A stretch of 54,639 nt of DNA from an uncultured Flavobacteriaceae bacterium (GTDB lineage: Bacteria > Bacteroidota > Bacteroidia > Flavobacteriales > Flavobacteriaceae): contig CALGUD010000074.1 of the NCBI GenBank assembly GCA_937901915.1, forward strand, positions 1 to 54,639, written 5' to 3'. Under the pieces are notes generated by a model. The model did no database searches. It had not been told where the DNA came from and saw only the letters and a program-made list of their open reading frames with translations. This document shows positions 16,320 through 25,675 of this stretch, one piece after another. The position numbers and the translations under genes were made by a program. Position 1 is the stretch's first letter; each line of letters opens with the position of its first letter.

Positions 16320-16370
16320 CACAAAAACTTCTTTCACTTTCACAGACACCTGAAAGAAATTGAAAACATT

Positions 16371-16405
16371 AAGAGCTCACAGGTTTTTGAAACCTGTGAG
16401 CTCTT
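16371..16405. repeat. 16-bp perfect palindromic hairpin, possible bidirectional terminator
   Basis: AAGAGCTCACAGGTTT and its exact complement are separated by TTG. It sits between converging genes (stops at 16319 and 16420), so it could terminate both. No strong T-run follows in either direction. The core ACAGGTTT...AAACCTGT is of a kind seen as dispersed intergenic repeats in related genomes. Confidence 0.75.
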
Positions 16406-16419
16406 CAAGAAAAAATAAA

Positions 16420-17232
16420 TTAACTCCCTAAAAGCAATACCCACCACAAAATAGGCAAACTTTCTACCCAAAACCCGCTATAATATTTGCCCTGTTTCTC
16501 TTTAGAAAAGAAAATTAATAAAGCAGTTATAATCGAAATTATTGTCAGCACATAGACTCTGTCCCAACTTACAACATCCTTTAAAAATTCCAGCGCATAA
16601 AATGGTACCAACAAAAGAATGCCTAACAGTTTAGTTCTCTTGATACCTAGTTGCTGCGGGATCGTTTTTAACCGGAGGTTGTCCTCCTCCATATCCCGTA
16701 TTTCAAAAGGAATCATCAGGATAATGATGTATAGAAAACGCTGTACAGCTTCCAGAACTACATTTAAATCCACCTTAATATCTGCATTAATGACCGGTAA
16801 TAATACGGTAGTGGCTGTCCATACCAAAGCAACGACAGGCACTTTTATCCCTGCCAGGCTCCTGATGTTTCTTTTTCTTTTACGAAGCGGGATCATGTAA
16901 AGAATAGCAACAATAACTAAGCCCCCTATCCGGTAAATGATTTCAAACGGTAACTGAAAAATGTAATAACATGACAAAAAGAAAGCGACAAAACTAAAAG
17001 CCTGAATAACTTTTACATAGGTCTTATCTACAAACAAATAATGTTTTGCATCCCCGGCGTATCTTAAAAAATTATATCCCACAATGGCACCATAAAAAAC
17101 CACATAACCAAGGTTCTCATCATACGCAATATTAAATGTCAGCATTGTGATCCGTACAAATGCATAAACAGCCAAAGCCACATGTATACTGGCATCAATA
17201 TAAAAGTCAAATATTTTCTTTAAAAAAGACAT
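16420..17232 (-). CDS. UbiA-like polytopic membrane protein
   Basis: A 270-residue protein with eight or so hydrophobic helices. The segment IPFEIRDMEEDNLRLKTIPQQLGIKRTK resembles the second Asp-rich motif of UbiA prenyltransferases (DxxED followed by KT.P..LG). The first motif is weak: YNFLRYAGDAKH where NxxxDxxxD would be expected. It may therefore be a divergent or inactive family member. Single gene, convergent with the sigma/anti-sigma pair and divergent from gcvP. Confidence 0.7.
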   Translation of the reverse strand: MSFLKKIFDFYIDASIHVALAVYAFVRITMLTFNIAYDENLGYVVFYGAIVGYNFLRYAGDAKHYLFVDKTYVKVIQAFSFVAFFLSCYYIFQLPFEIIYRIGGLVIVAILYMIPLRKRKRNIRSLAGIKVPVVALVWTATTVLLPVINADIKVDLNVVLEAVQRFLYIIILMIPFEIRDMEEDNLRLKTIPQQLGIKRTKLLGILLLVPFYALEFLKDVVSWDRVYVLTIISIITALLIFFSKEKQGKYYSGFWVESLPILWWVLLLGS

Positions 17233-17329
17233 CAGGCAAAAATAGGCAAAGTGTTAATAACACCTGTTTTTGGTTAAAAACTTTCTTTTTTCTCACGGGC
17301 AAAATTTAAATCATCACATAGAAAATCAG

Positions 17330-17337
17330 TACTTTTG
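17330..17337 (+). promoter_or_regulatory. -7 element of gcvP
   Basis: TACTTTTG matches TAnnTTTG, 34 bases before the chosen ATG at 17372. Its position downstream of the ATG at 17270 supports the shorter gcvP start. No glycine-riboswitch-like structure was recognised in the 5' region. Confidence 0.5.
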
Positions 17338-17371
17338 CCCCCATATAATAATGCTTTTATATCATTTAAAA

Positions 17372-20218
17372 ATGAACACAGATTCTTTTACATTACGCCA
17401 TATTGGGCCCCGGGATGAAGAGATAAAAAAGATGTTGAATACCGTTGGCGTAGAAAGTTTAGATCAACTGATTCAGGAAACTTTACCCCAGGGTATCAGG
17501 CTTACATCCGACCTGGATTTACCCGAAGCCATGACTGAAAATGAATATCTGAACCACATAAAAAAACTGGCATTTAAAAACAAAGTCTTTAAATCATATA
17601 TAGGCCTCGGCTACCATGAAAGTTTTACCCCTTCACCTATTAAAAGAAATATTCTTGAAAACCCGGGATGGTACACTGCATACACCCCATACCAGGCAGA
17701 AATTGCACAGGGCAGACTTGAAGCGCTGTTGAATTTTCAAACCATGGTTACTGAACTCACCGATATGGAAATCGCCAATGCTTCCCTATTAGACGAAAGT
17801 ACCGCTGCCGCAGAAGCAATGACCATGCTTTTTGAAGTAAGAAGCCGGGAACAGAAAAAAAACAATACTTCAAAGTTCTTCGTCTCAGAAGAAATTCTAC
17901 CCCAAACATTATCCGTCCTTAAAACAAGGGCCATTCCACTGGGAATAGAGCTGGTAATTGGAAATCATGAAGAGTTTAATTTTTCCGAAGAATTTTACGG
18001 TGCAATTTTACAGTATCCCGGGAAACACGGCCAGGTTTATAATTATAGAGATTTTACAACAAATGCGAAAGCTAACAATATAAAAGTTGCGTTTGCGACT
18101 GACATTCTGAGTTTGGTGCTCCTGACATCACCCGGTGAATTAGGTGCTGATGTGGTTGTTGGTACCAGCCAACGTTTTGGTGTCCCCCTAGGATACGGAG
18201 GTCCCCATGCTGCATTTTTTGCTACGAAAGATGAATACAAGCGTAATGTTCCCGGAAGAATCATCGGCGTTAGTAAAGATGTTGATGATAACTTTGCCCT
18301 CCGTATGGCCCTTCAAACGAGGGAACAACATATAAAACGGGACAAAGCAACCTCTAACATTTGTACAGCCCAGGTTTTACTCGCTGTCATGGCCGGAATG
18401 TATGCTGTGTATCACGGCCCAAATGGATTAAAATACATTGCAAACAAGGTGCATAACTCTGCCGTTACTCTGGCTGACAACCTTATGAAGTATGGTATAA
18501 AACAAATAAATACAGCATATTTTGATACTATTTTAGTGGAAGCGGATTCATCAAAGATCAGACCTGTAGCCGAAGCTCACGAGGTTAACTTTTTATATGT
18601 AGATACAAATAAAGTTGCCATTTCGTTAAATGAGGCCACGACCCTTTCTGACATCAATGTAATTATTAAAATATTTTCTGAAGCACTGGGTAAAGCAAAC
18701 GAAAATGCGACCGCATTAACGGAGGATACATCCGTTTTAAACGGTTTACAAAGAAAGACGCCTTTCCTTGAACATTCCGTATTTAATTCCTATCACTCCG
18801 AAACCGAATTAATGCGTTACATAAAAAAACTGGAGCGTAAAGACCTCTCGTTAAATCATTCCATGATAGCACTAGGCTCCTGTACCATGAAATTAAATGC
18901 AGCTTCAGAAATGTTTCCGCTCAGCTGGACTCAATGGAGCAATATACACCCATTTGTACCTTTGGACCAGGTAACCGGATACCAGGAAGTATTAAAAGAG
19001 CTTGAAAACCAACTTAACATCATTACCGGTTTTGCAGGCACATCCCTACAACCCAATTCGGGTGCACAAGGGGAATATGCAGGCTTAATGGTTATTAGGG
19101 CATACCATGAGGCCCGAGGTGAATCCCACAGGAATATATGCCTGATCCCGGCTTCGGCTCACGGTACAAATCCGGCATCGGCAGTGATGGCAGGCATGAA
19201 AGTTGTGGTTACTAAAACGGATGAAAAAGGGAATATCGACATCAGCGACCTTACAGAAAAAGCAGAGTTACATAAAGACAATCTCGCAGCCTTGATGGTT
19301 ACCTATCCTTCCACCCATGGCGTATATGAATCATCTATAAAAGAAATTACCGGGCTTATTCATGCTAATGGCGGACAAATTTATATGGATGGTGCCAATA
19401 TGAATGCACAGGTAGGTTTAACCAATCCGGCTACAATTGGCGCCGATGTTTGCCACCTGAACCTTCACAAAACATTTGCTATTCCTCATGGTGGGGGCGG
19501 GCCTGGAGTAGGCCCAATTTGCGTAGCAAAACACCTGGTTCCTTTTTTACCGGGCAATCCAATGGTAAAAACCGGTGGCGAAGATGCCATTACAGCAATA
19601 TCAGCAGCACCGTGGGGCAGTGCTTTAGCATGTGTTATTTCCTATGGATATATAAAAATGCTCGGGGCACAAGGATTAAAAAAAGCCACAATTATGGCCA
19701 TACTTAATGCAAACTATATAAAAAGCAGATTAGAAGGCTCTTATGATGTTCTTTACACCGGGGAACGCGGAAGGGCGGCCCATGAAATGATCATAGATTG
19801 CAGGCCTTTTAAAAAGAATGGTATTGAAGTAACCGATATCGCAAAAAGGCTTATTGATTATGGTTTCCATGCCCCAACGGTATCATTTCCCGTTGCAGGG
19901 ACTTTAATGATAGAACCAACCGAAAGCGAAAGTTTAGCAGAATTGGATAAGTTTTGTGATGCCTTGCTATCCATCAGAAAAGAAATTGAACAAGCAGAAG
20001 GTAACCCGGAAAACCCATTAAAAAATGCACCACATACACTTGGTATGCTTACAGCTTCAGAGTGGAGCTTCCCATATTCTAGGGAAAAAGCTGCATATCC
20101 CCTTTCATATATAGCTGATAATAAGTTCTGGCCTGCTGTAAGACGAATAGATGACGCTTATGGAGATCGTAATTTAATGTGTACATGCGCACCCCTGGAG
20201 GCTTATGCCGAAATCTAA
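17372..20218 (+). CDS. gcvP: Glycine dehydrogenase (decarboxylating), P-protein
   Basis: 948 residues from the ATG at 17372 (MNTDSFTLRHIGPRDEEIKKML, the canonical beginning). An upstream ATG at 17270 would add 34 non-conserved residues and lie before the -7 element. This is the PLP enzyme of the glycine cleavage system, decarboxylating glycine and passing the aminomethyl group to lipoyl H-protein. It is the fused form with both halves: ESFTPSPIKRNILENPGWYTAYTPYQAE at the start and, in the second half, the PLP lysine Lys700 in NLHKTFAIPHGGGGPG. gcvT and gcvH are not in the window. Confidence 0.97.
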   Translation: MNTDSFTLRHIGPRDEEIKKMLNTVGVESLDQLIQETLPQGIRLTSDLDLPEAMTENEYLNHIKKLAFKNKVFKSYIGLGYHESFTPSPIKRNILENPGWYTAYTPYQAEIAQGRLEALLNFQTMVTELTDMEIANASLLDESTAAAEAMTMLFEVRSREQKKNNTSKFFVSEEILPQTLSVLKTRAIPLGIELVIGNHEEFNFSEEFYGAILQYPGKHGQVYNYRDFTTNAKANNIKVAFATDILSLVLLTSPGELGADVVVGTSQRFGVPLGYGGPHAAFFATKDEYKRNVPGRIIGVSKDVDDNFALRMALQTREQHIKRDKATSNICTAQVLLAVMAGMYAVYHGPNGLKYIANKVHNSAVTLADNLMKYGIKQINTAYFDTILVEADSSKIRPVAEAHEVNFLYVDTNKVAISLNEATTLSDINVIIKIFSEALGKANENATALTEDTSVLNGLQRKTPFLEHSVFNSYHSETELMRYIKKLERKDLSLNHSMIALGSCTMKLNAASEMFPLSWTQWSNIHPFVPLDQVTGYQEVLKELENQLNIITGFAGTSLQPNSGAQGEYAGLMVIRAYHEARGESHRNICLIPASAHGTNPASAVMAGMKVVVTKTDEKGNIDISDLTEKAELHKDNLAALMVTYPSTHGVYESSIKEITGLIHANGGQIYMDGANMNAQVGLTNPATIGADVCHLNLHKTFAIPHGGGGPGVGPICVAKHLVPFLPGNPMVKTGGEDAITAISAAPWGSALACVISYGYIKMLGAQGLKKATIMAILNANYIKSRLEGSYDVLYTGERGRAAHEMIIDCRPFKKNGIEVTDIAKRLIDYGFHAPTVSFPVAGTLMIEPTESESLAELDKFCDALLSIRKEIEQAEGNPENPLKNAPHTLGMLTASEWSFPYSREKAAYPLSYIADNKFWPAVRRIDDAYGDRNLMCTCAPLEAYAEI

Positions 20219-20441
20219 AAACATATAAAACACAAGTATTTAAAGGCTTTTGCAAGAATTTGCACGAGCCTTTACTAACAATCCTCCTCTATTTGCAGTA
20301 TTTGAACATCGTAAAATATGGTGTCAGATATAGTTAAAATATGCCTTATAAGAGATAAATTTGATTAACATACTGAAGTTTAGACTGAAGTTAATTACCC
20401 GGAATTATACCGGATGCACAATAATAAATAATTGACTCCGA

Positions 20442-21503
20442 ATGAGTATACAAATTACAGGTACAGGAAGCTACATGCCAACTCATATAGAATTCAATAA
20501 AGATTTTAATGAGCATGAGTTTTTAGATATGGATGGCAGCAAAATCAATAATACCAATGAGGTGATTATTGAAAAATTTAAAGCCATTACCGGAATTTCC
20601 GAACGCCGTTATGCAGATAAGGATATTAATGCATCAGATATGGCTTTCTTTGCCGCAGAAAAAGCAATAAAAGATGCTGGTGTTGACCCCGAAACTTTAG
20701 ACTATATTATAGTAGCCTCCAATTTCGGAGATGTTAAACACGGAAGCACTCAAAGTGATATGATCCCCAGCCTGGCAAGCCGTGTAAAGCATTCCCTCCG
20801 GATTAAAAACCCTAAATGTGTAGCATACGACCTTATTTTCGGCTGTCCCGGATGGCTGGAAGGCATCATACAGGCACAAGCCTATATAAAAGCCGGAATG
20901 GCCAAAAAATGTCTGGTGGTTGGCACCGAAACACTATCACGTGTAATAGACCCTCACGACAGGGATTCCATGATCTATTCAGACGGTGCAGGAGCTGTTA
21001 TCCTGGAAAAAAATGAGGACAACAATTCGGGCATACTGGCTCATGAAACTGTTACCTACACGTATGACGAAGCATATTTTTTATTTTTTGGACCTTCCTA
21101 CAACAAAGCAATTAAAGAAGATACTCGCTACATAAAAATGTTTGGCAGAAAAATATATGAATTTGCAGTAACCCATGTACCTGATGCTATGAAATCCTGC
21201 CTTGAAAAAAGTGGTATCCCGATTGAGAAAGTAAAAAAAATATTTATTCATCAGGCCAATGAAAAAATGGATGATGCCATTATTAAGCGGTTTTATAAAT
21301 TATACAATAAACCTGCTCCAGAAGGTATTACACCTATGAATATCCATACTATGGGCAACAACTCCGTTGCAACAATCCCAACTTTGTTCGATAATGTAAA
21401 ACGTGGACTTATAGAAAGTCAGGATGTACATAAAGGAGATGTTATTATATTTGCAAGTGTTGGTGCCGGAATGAACATCAATGCCATTGTTTATAAATAT
21501 TAA
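20442..21503 (+). CDS. 3-oxoacyl-ACP synthase III-like (KAS III) protein
   Basis: A 353-residue thiolase-fold enzyme with the KAS III catalytic triad: Cys135 in FGCPGW, His270 in FIHQANEKM and Asn306 in MGNNSVATIP. KAS III enzymes condense acyl-CoA with malonyl-ACP, but this divergent type (longer N-terminus, Met/Asp-rich FNEHEFLDMDGSKINNTNEV) need not be the housekeeping FabH. Its neighbours downstream are a methyltransferase and a GT2 on the same strand, with a repeat-filled 107-base gap between, so a shared pathway is only possible, not shown. Confidence 0.88.
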   Translation: MSIQITGTGSYMPTHIEFNKDFNEHEFLDMDGSKINNTNEVIIEKFKAITGISERRYADKDINASDMAFFAAEKAIKDAGVDPETLDYIIVASNFGDVKHGSTQSDMIPSLASRVKHSLRIKNPKCVAYDLIFGCPGWLEGIIQAQAYIKAGMAKKCLVVGTETLSRVIDPHDRDSMIYSDGAGAVILEKNEDNNSGILAHETVTYTYDEAYFLFFGPSYNKAIKEDTRYIKMFGRKIYEFAVTHVPDAMKSCLEKSGIPIEKVKKIFIHQANEKMDDAIIKRFYKLYNKPAPEGITPMNIHTMGNNSVATIPTLFDNVKRGLIESQDVHKGDVIIFASVGAGMNINAIVYKY

Positions 21504-21556
21504 TCTGGAGCTTATCCTGCTTTCAGGAGTCGCTTACCAGACCCTTAATAGTGTCG

Positions 21557-21583
21557 GGAGCGCTCCATGCCGATAGTTATCGG
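21557..21583. repeat. Adjacent short palindromes, dispersed-repeat type
   Basis: GGAGCGCTCC (21557-21566) and CCGATAGTTATCGG (21570-21583) lie in the gap after the KAS III gene. The GC-rich text 21504-21605 differs from the surrounding AT-rich DNA. Words like CCGATAGTTATCGGGA are typical of dispersed flavobacterial repeats. Confidence 0.6.
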
Positions 21584-21610
21584 GACCTAATCAGGGCTAA
21601 TTTTTAATCC

Positions 21611-22135
21611 ATGTACAAAAACACTTTTCCCAATAAACGCTATAAACACACGCTTGATTTTTTAAAATCGGTTATTCCTGCTCCAGCCACTATTTTGGAT
21701 TTGGGTGTAGAAAACCCGTTTTCTAAAATAATGAGTGAGAATGGCTATACCGTACAAAACACAAGCGGCGAAGACCTTGACCTCCATACTGAAGCCGTTA
21801 AAACAGGAGATGTTGATACAGTAACTGCTTTTGAGATATTTGAACACCTCGTTTCCCCTTTTAACGTATTAAAAGATATAAAAGCCCGTAAGCTGGTAGC
21901 CACCGTTCCGCTTCGTTTATGGTTTGCTCCGGCTTATCAAAGTAAAACAGACAAATGGGACCGCCATTACCACGAGTTTGAGGACTGGCAGTTTGACTGG
22001 TTACTTGAAAAAACAGGCTGGGAGATTAAAAAACGCCAAAAATGGACAAATCCTGTAAAAAAAATAGGAATACGACCCTTACTAAGGAATTTTACACCCC
22101 GGTATTATGCTGTATATGCCGTGAGAAGAGACTAA
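21611..22135 (+). CDS. Class I SAM-dependent methyltransferase
   Basis: A 174-residue protein. Motif I is degenerate but recognisable (ATILDLGVENPFSKIMSENGYTV), followed by a motif-IV-like VDTVTAFEIFEHLVSPFNVLKDI and the later VPLRLWFAPAYQS segment. The WDRHYHEFEDWQFDWLLEKTGWEIKKRQ portion is typical of small-molecule or lipid-type methyltransferases near glycosyltransferases. The substrate is unknown. It precedes a GT2 gene by 337 bases. Confidence 0.8.
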   Translation: MYKNTFPNKRYKHTLDFLKSVIPAPATILDLGVENPFSKIMSENGYTVQNTSGEDLDLHTEAVKTGDVDTVTAFEIFEHLVSPFNVLKDIKARKLVATVPLRLWFAPAYQSKTDKWDRHYHEFEDWQFDWLLEKTGWEIKKRQKWTNPVKKIGIRPLLRNFTPRYYAVYAVRRD

Positions 22136-22472
22136 GTTATTTAGTTAATTGAGTTTTTGGCGTGAGAATTGTTAACGGTTAATAGTTAATTTGCCACAAA
22201 TTCACGAATATTGTTATCGTAGGTTATATAAAGTTAATGCTTGGGATTTGTTGTCCCGAAGCCTTGGGAGTGTAATCGAAGAAATCATATTTCTGACAGC
22301 ATGTTTTTTAGATAACTCTGAATTCTGCATTCTGAATTGGAATTTGGTACTTGGAATTTGGTACTACAAATTGGTTAATTAATTATTTAGTTAGTTGTTA
22401 AGGCTGTATGTAGCCAAGATATGTTTTATATTAATTTCGTGCTTCTAACTTCGTAATTCGTAATTGTAAAAC
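22136..22472. other. 337-base gene-free gap
   Basis: AT-rich with imperfect short repeats (GGAATTTGGTACT twice at about 22340-22364; CTGAATTCTGCATTCTGAATT near 22318-22338). A 63-codon frame at 22191-22382 has no recognisable content and I do not call it. Confidence 0.5.
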
Positions 22473-23324
22473 ATGAACTACTACATTATTATACCTGCCC
22501 ATAACGAAGAGGCGTATTTAAAGTTAACACTGAATTCGGTAGTTAACCAAACCCTGTTTCCTAACAAGGTAGTAGTAGTTAATGATCATTCTACAGATGC
22601 TACAGAAAGTATTATTAATGCTTTTACTTCTGCATATCCTTATATTCAAAAAGTAAATACAACCTCTTCTACAGAACATATGCCTGGCAGTAAAGTGGTC
22701 AATGCGTTTCAAAAGGGGCTGGAAGTATTGGATACTAATTATGATTTTATTGTAAAACTTGACGCAGACCTTATTTTACCTGAGTATTATTTTGAAAGTA
22801 TTGCCAAAATCTTTAAAGCGAACCCAAAAGTGGGACTTGCAGGTGGATTTGCCTATGAAGAGAATGGTTCAGGCAAATGGAAATTAAACCATCCTATGAA
22901 CCACGACCATGTAAGAGGCGCATTTAAAGCTTACACTAAAGATTGCTTTGCTGCTATTGGAGGTTTAAAAAGTTCAATGGGATGGGATACAGTAGATGAA
23001 CTTCTTGTACGCTTTCACGGCTTTGAAGTTTATACAGATAAAACTCTTCAGGTAAAGCACCTCCGGCCGGTAGGTAAATCATACAATAAAAAGGCACGGT
23101 TGTCACAGGGTGAAGCTATGTACAAAATGCGATATGGTTTTTTTCTTACTTGCATAGCCTCTGCTAAAATGGCATGGAAGCACCGGAAGTTCAAATCGTT
23201 TTTTTATCATCTTAAGGGTTATTTTCTTGCAAAAAAGAAACAACTCCCCCATTTGGTTAACCCCAAAGAAGGAAAGTTTATCAGGAATTACAGGTTTAAA
23301 GGAATTCTAAAAAAGTTTGGTTAG
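22473..23324 (+). CDS. Family 2 glycosyltransferase
   Basis: A 283-residue GT-A fold protein: YYIIIPAHNEEAYLKLTLNSVVNQT at the N-terminus, NDHSTDATE, the metal-binding DAD in FIVKLDADLILP, and a GGLKSSMGWDTVDELLVRFHGFEVY acceptor-side segment. No membrane helices of the processive type. It probably transfers a sugar to a lipid or surface glycan; the substrate cannot be inferred. Confidence 0.9.
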   Translation: MNYYIIIPAHNEEAYLKLTLNSVVNQTLFPNKVVVVNDHSTDATESIINAFTSAYPYIQKVNTTSSTEHMPGSKVVNAFQKGLEVLDTNYDFIVKLDADLILPEYYFESIAKIFKANPKVGLAGGFAYEENGSGKWKLNHPMNHDHVRGAFKAYTKDCFAAIGGLKSSMGWDTVDELLVRFHGFEVYTDKTLQVKHLRPVGKSYNKKARLSQGEAMYKMRYGFFLTCIASAKMAWKHRKFKSFFYHLKGYFLAKKKQLPHLVNPKEGKFIRNYRFKGILKKFG

Positions 23325-23485
23325 GGTTCAAGGTAATAAATACAAGACCTTCAAAAGATTTTTTAAAACCTATCTTCCAAATATTACGATATTCCTATCC
23401 CTATTTAAGAATTTTCTGTAGCCTGATAGTGTTAAAAAATTTCTATTCTTACTAAACTTCATTATATTAGCTTAACCCTAACAAA

Positions 23486-24136
23486 ATGAACCCTACTATG
23501 AAAAAGTTATTTAGTTACGTATGGCCTGTAACCAAGCACATCAACTCATCTGCAAACGGCATAGTTGAAATTACTTGGTACAATGGTAAAAAACTGTTAG
23601 ACAGTCAAAACGCCAACTATTCTTACGGCGCACTACAAACCCTTTTAACATACGGATTATCCGAAACCGACTTTAAGCCTGATACCAATATTTTATTGCT
23701 GGGATTAGGTGGCGGCAGCATCATTGCCCCATTGCGGGAACAATTTAACTGCACCGGCAAAATAACTGCTGTAGAACTTGACCCGGTAATAATCGATATT
23801 GCGGAGGAAGAGTTTGATATAGCCCCCAGCAGGGACCTTGAAATTGTTTGCATGAACGCCTTATCTTACGTAAAAAAATGCAACACGCGTTTCGGGCTTA
23901 TTATTGTAGATGTTTTTATTGATACTCAGGTCCCTCCTAAATTTTATGAACTTGAATTTTGGGAAGATGTACTTATGCTCTTAAAACCAGGTGGTAGTAT
24001 ACTTTTTAATGTAGGCATTAACCTTGAAAATGATGATCATGTTTATAATATCATTCAACGTTTTGAGAATGAAATGACTTTTAAAGTATTTAAAGACTCC
24101 AAAGGTGTGAATACATTATTGGTTGGCGAGAAGTAG
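23486..24136 (+). CDS. Spermidine-synthase-like methyltransferase-fold protein
   Basis: A 216-residue protein. The Rossmann core shows LLLGLGGGSIIAPLREQFNCTGKITAVELDPVIIDIAEEEF and LIIVDVFIDTQVPPKFYELEFWEDVLMLLKPGG, the pattern of SpeE-like proteins (GGG then ELDP). The N-terminal tetramerisation strands are short, and the polyamine-pocket residues are not evident, so a role in polyamine synthesis is doubtful; many bacterial relatives have no known substrate. ATGs at codons 1 and 5 are both possible. Confidence 0.82.
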   Translation: MNPTMKKLFSYVWPVTKHINSSANGIVEITWYNGKKLLDSQNANYSYGALQTLLTYGLSETDFKPDTNILLLGLGGGSIIAPLREQFNCTGKITAVELDPVIIDIAEEEFDIAPSRDLEIVCMNALSYVKKCNTRFGLIIVDVFIDTQVPPKFYELEFWEDVLMLLKPGGSILFNVGINLENDDHVYNIIQRFENEMTFKVFKDSKGVNTLLVGEK

Positions 24137-24282
24137 CAAAACAAAAAATAACTAAATCTTAACCCTTCAAGGGTTGAATCCCATGTCGGCTAACAGCATT
24201 ATTATCAGCTCTTTTTCTGGTTACAAAAAGGAACTTACTGCTTTAGCTTGGAAACAGGGAGAAGCTCATTAAACAATTCATA

Positions 24283-25473
24283 TTAATATAAAAAGCCAAA
24301 AAGCCATAAGGGGATTTTTTGAGCATGCCCTATCTCAATTTCATCTACTACAATAAAGGCATTCTCAAGATGCCTTACCTGTTTGTTGGTCTTTTTCCTG
24401 CCTCCAATTTCAAATGTATAACCCTCCATGAAAAAATCACCTTCTTTTGTGTAACGGAGTGGCGAAACGACTTCTGCCTGATTGATAAAAAAACTTTCCC
24501 TCACGTTTCCGATATTGCTGTTTTCCCTGACCAGAGCATATTGCAGGTTAGGATGGTGCAAATAAACCTTTTCAGGTTTTTGCAAGATCCCTATACCCTT
24601 TGTATCGGCATATAAACTTTTTATAATACGAAGATCTTCTAAGTATCTCAGAAAATGTATAAGGCTATTTCGGCTTATGCCAATACGTTCACTAAGTTTA
24701 CTTATGTTGGGTTTAAAAGGTACCGATCCTGCCACAACGTGCAGTAACAAACGGATTTTTTCAACACTGGCATAACTGATATTTAGGGAAGAGGGAAGAT
24801 CTACACTCAATGCAAGTGATATAGTTTCTGTAAGTTTTTGCCAGTATAGTTTGGGAGATTCAGCAAAATAAGGGTAGTACCCATAACGTAAGTAATCGGG
24901 AAAATGCTCCAATGGATGTAGATGCTGTGTAATTTCTATTGTTATAGAGGTGTGCGAAGTAATAAGTTCACTAAATGCCACTGGATTAAAATTGCCTTTT
25001 CCTGTATAATTAAGATATTCTCTAAATGAAAGCCCCCGCAGCTCGTACATAACTGCCCTCCTGCTCAAATCACCTTTCGCCTGGTCCAGATGCATCATTG
25101 AAGATCCGGTAAAAAGAATCTTTAATTCAGGTTGGTCGTCATATATATTTTTAATTTCCTGAGACCAGTTGGAGTATCGGTGTACTTCGTCCAATAATAG
25201 AAATTTTCCGCCTTGTTTTACAAAGGTATCGGCTAAACCAACTAAGTTATTAGCAGTAAAATACAGATCATCAAGGCTTACGTACAGGGTTTGCCTGTTA
25301 ATAGGAAAATGCTCTTTTGCATATTGAAGTAATAGAGTTGTTTTACCTGCACCACGAGCACCCTTTATACCAATCAAGCGACTGTTCCACTCTATTTGCT
25401 TTGCGAGGTATCTTTTAAATGTTACAGGTACCCGTGTGAGTTTTTGATACGACTTTTCAAATAATTGATCCAT
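24283..25473 (-). CDS. AAA-type ATPase with DUF4143-like C-terminus
   Basis: 396 residues from the Met at 25473 (MDQLFEKSYQKLTRVPVTFKRYLAKQIEWNSRLIG). An ATG at 25527 would add a hydrophobic 18-residue tail from AT-rich upstream DNA. Walker A is GARGAGKTTLL near residue 40, Walker B FLLLDEVHR near 100. The C-terminal part (RIGISRNSLIHFLRYLEDLRIIKSLYADTKG ... FFMEGYTFEIGGRKKTNKQ) has the winged-helix and nuclease-like layout of DUF4143 proteins. These are widespread mobile-looking genes of unknown role. It stands alone. Confidence 0.9.
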   Translation of the reverse strand: MDQLFEKSYQKLTRVPVTFKRYLAKQIEWNSRLIGIKGARGAGKTTLLLQYAKEHFPINRQTLYVSLDDLYFTANNLVGLADTFVKQGGKFLLLDEVHRYSNWSQEIKNIYDDQPELKILFTGSSMMHLDQAKGDLSRRAVMYELRGLSFREYLNYTGKGNFNPVAFSELITSHTSITIEITQHLHPLEHFPDYLRYGYYPYFAESPKLYWQKLTETISLALSVDLPSSLNISYASVEKIRLLLHVVAGSVPFKPNISKLSERIGISRNSLIHFLRYLEDLRIIKSLYADTKGIGILQKPEKVYLHHPNLQYALVRENSNIGNVRESFFINQAEVVSPLRYTKEGDFFMEGYTFEIGGRKKTNKQVRHLENAFIVVDEIEIGHAQKIPLWLFGFLY

Positions 25474-25675
25474 ATTGCTTTTTATATAAAGCAAAAATAG
25501 CATAAAAATGTTAAATATAAACAACAATAATTATAAATAATGCTTTTTTTATTTAACACTTTTCGATATAAGCAGAACTTCTATAATTACTTTCTTGTTT
25601 AAAAAAACTTTTAGCATGGATTACGAGCTAAATCCATGAAGGGTTGTTACTAACATACTTATTTGACGCTACTAA

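Noticed and set aside
17270..17371. Upstream extension of gcvP
   Set aside because: The extra 34 residues are not like P-protein and the -7 element lies downstream of that ATG.
17233..17371. Glycine riboswitch before gcvP
   Set aside because: No tandem aptamer-like structure or conserved core was recognisable in the short AT-rich leader.
22191..22382. 63-codon frame in the gap before the GT2 gene
   Set aside because: Low-complexity content, no initiation context, no family.
24163..24177. AACCCTTCAAGGGTT palindrome after the spermidine-synthase-like gene
   Set aside because: Only a 7-bp stem with a one-base centre and no T-run; too weak to call as a terminator.
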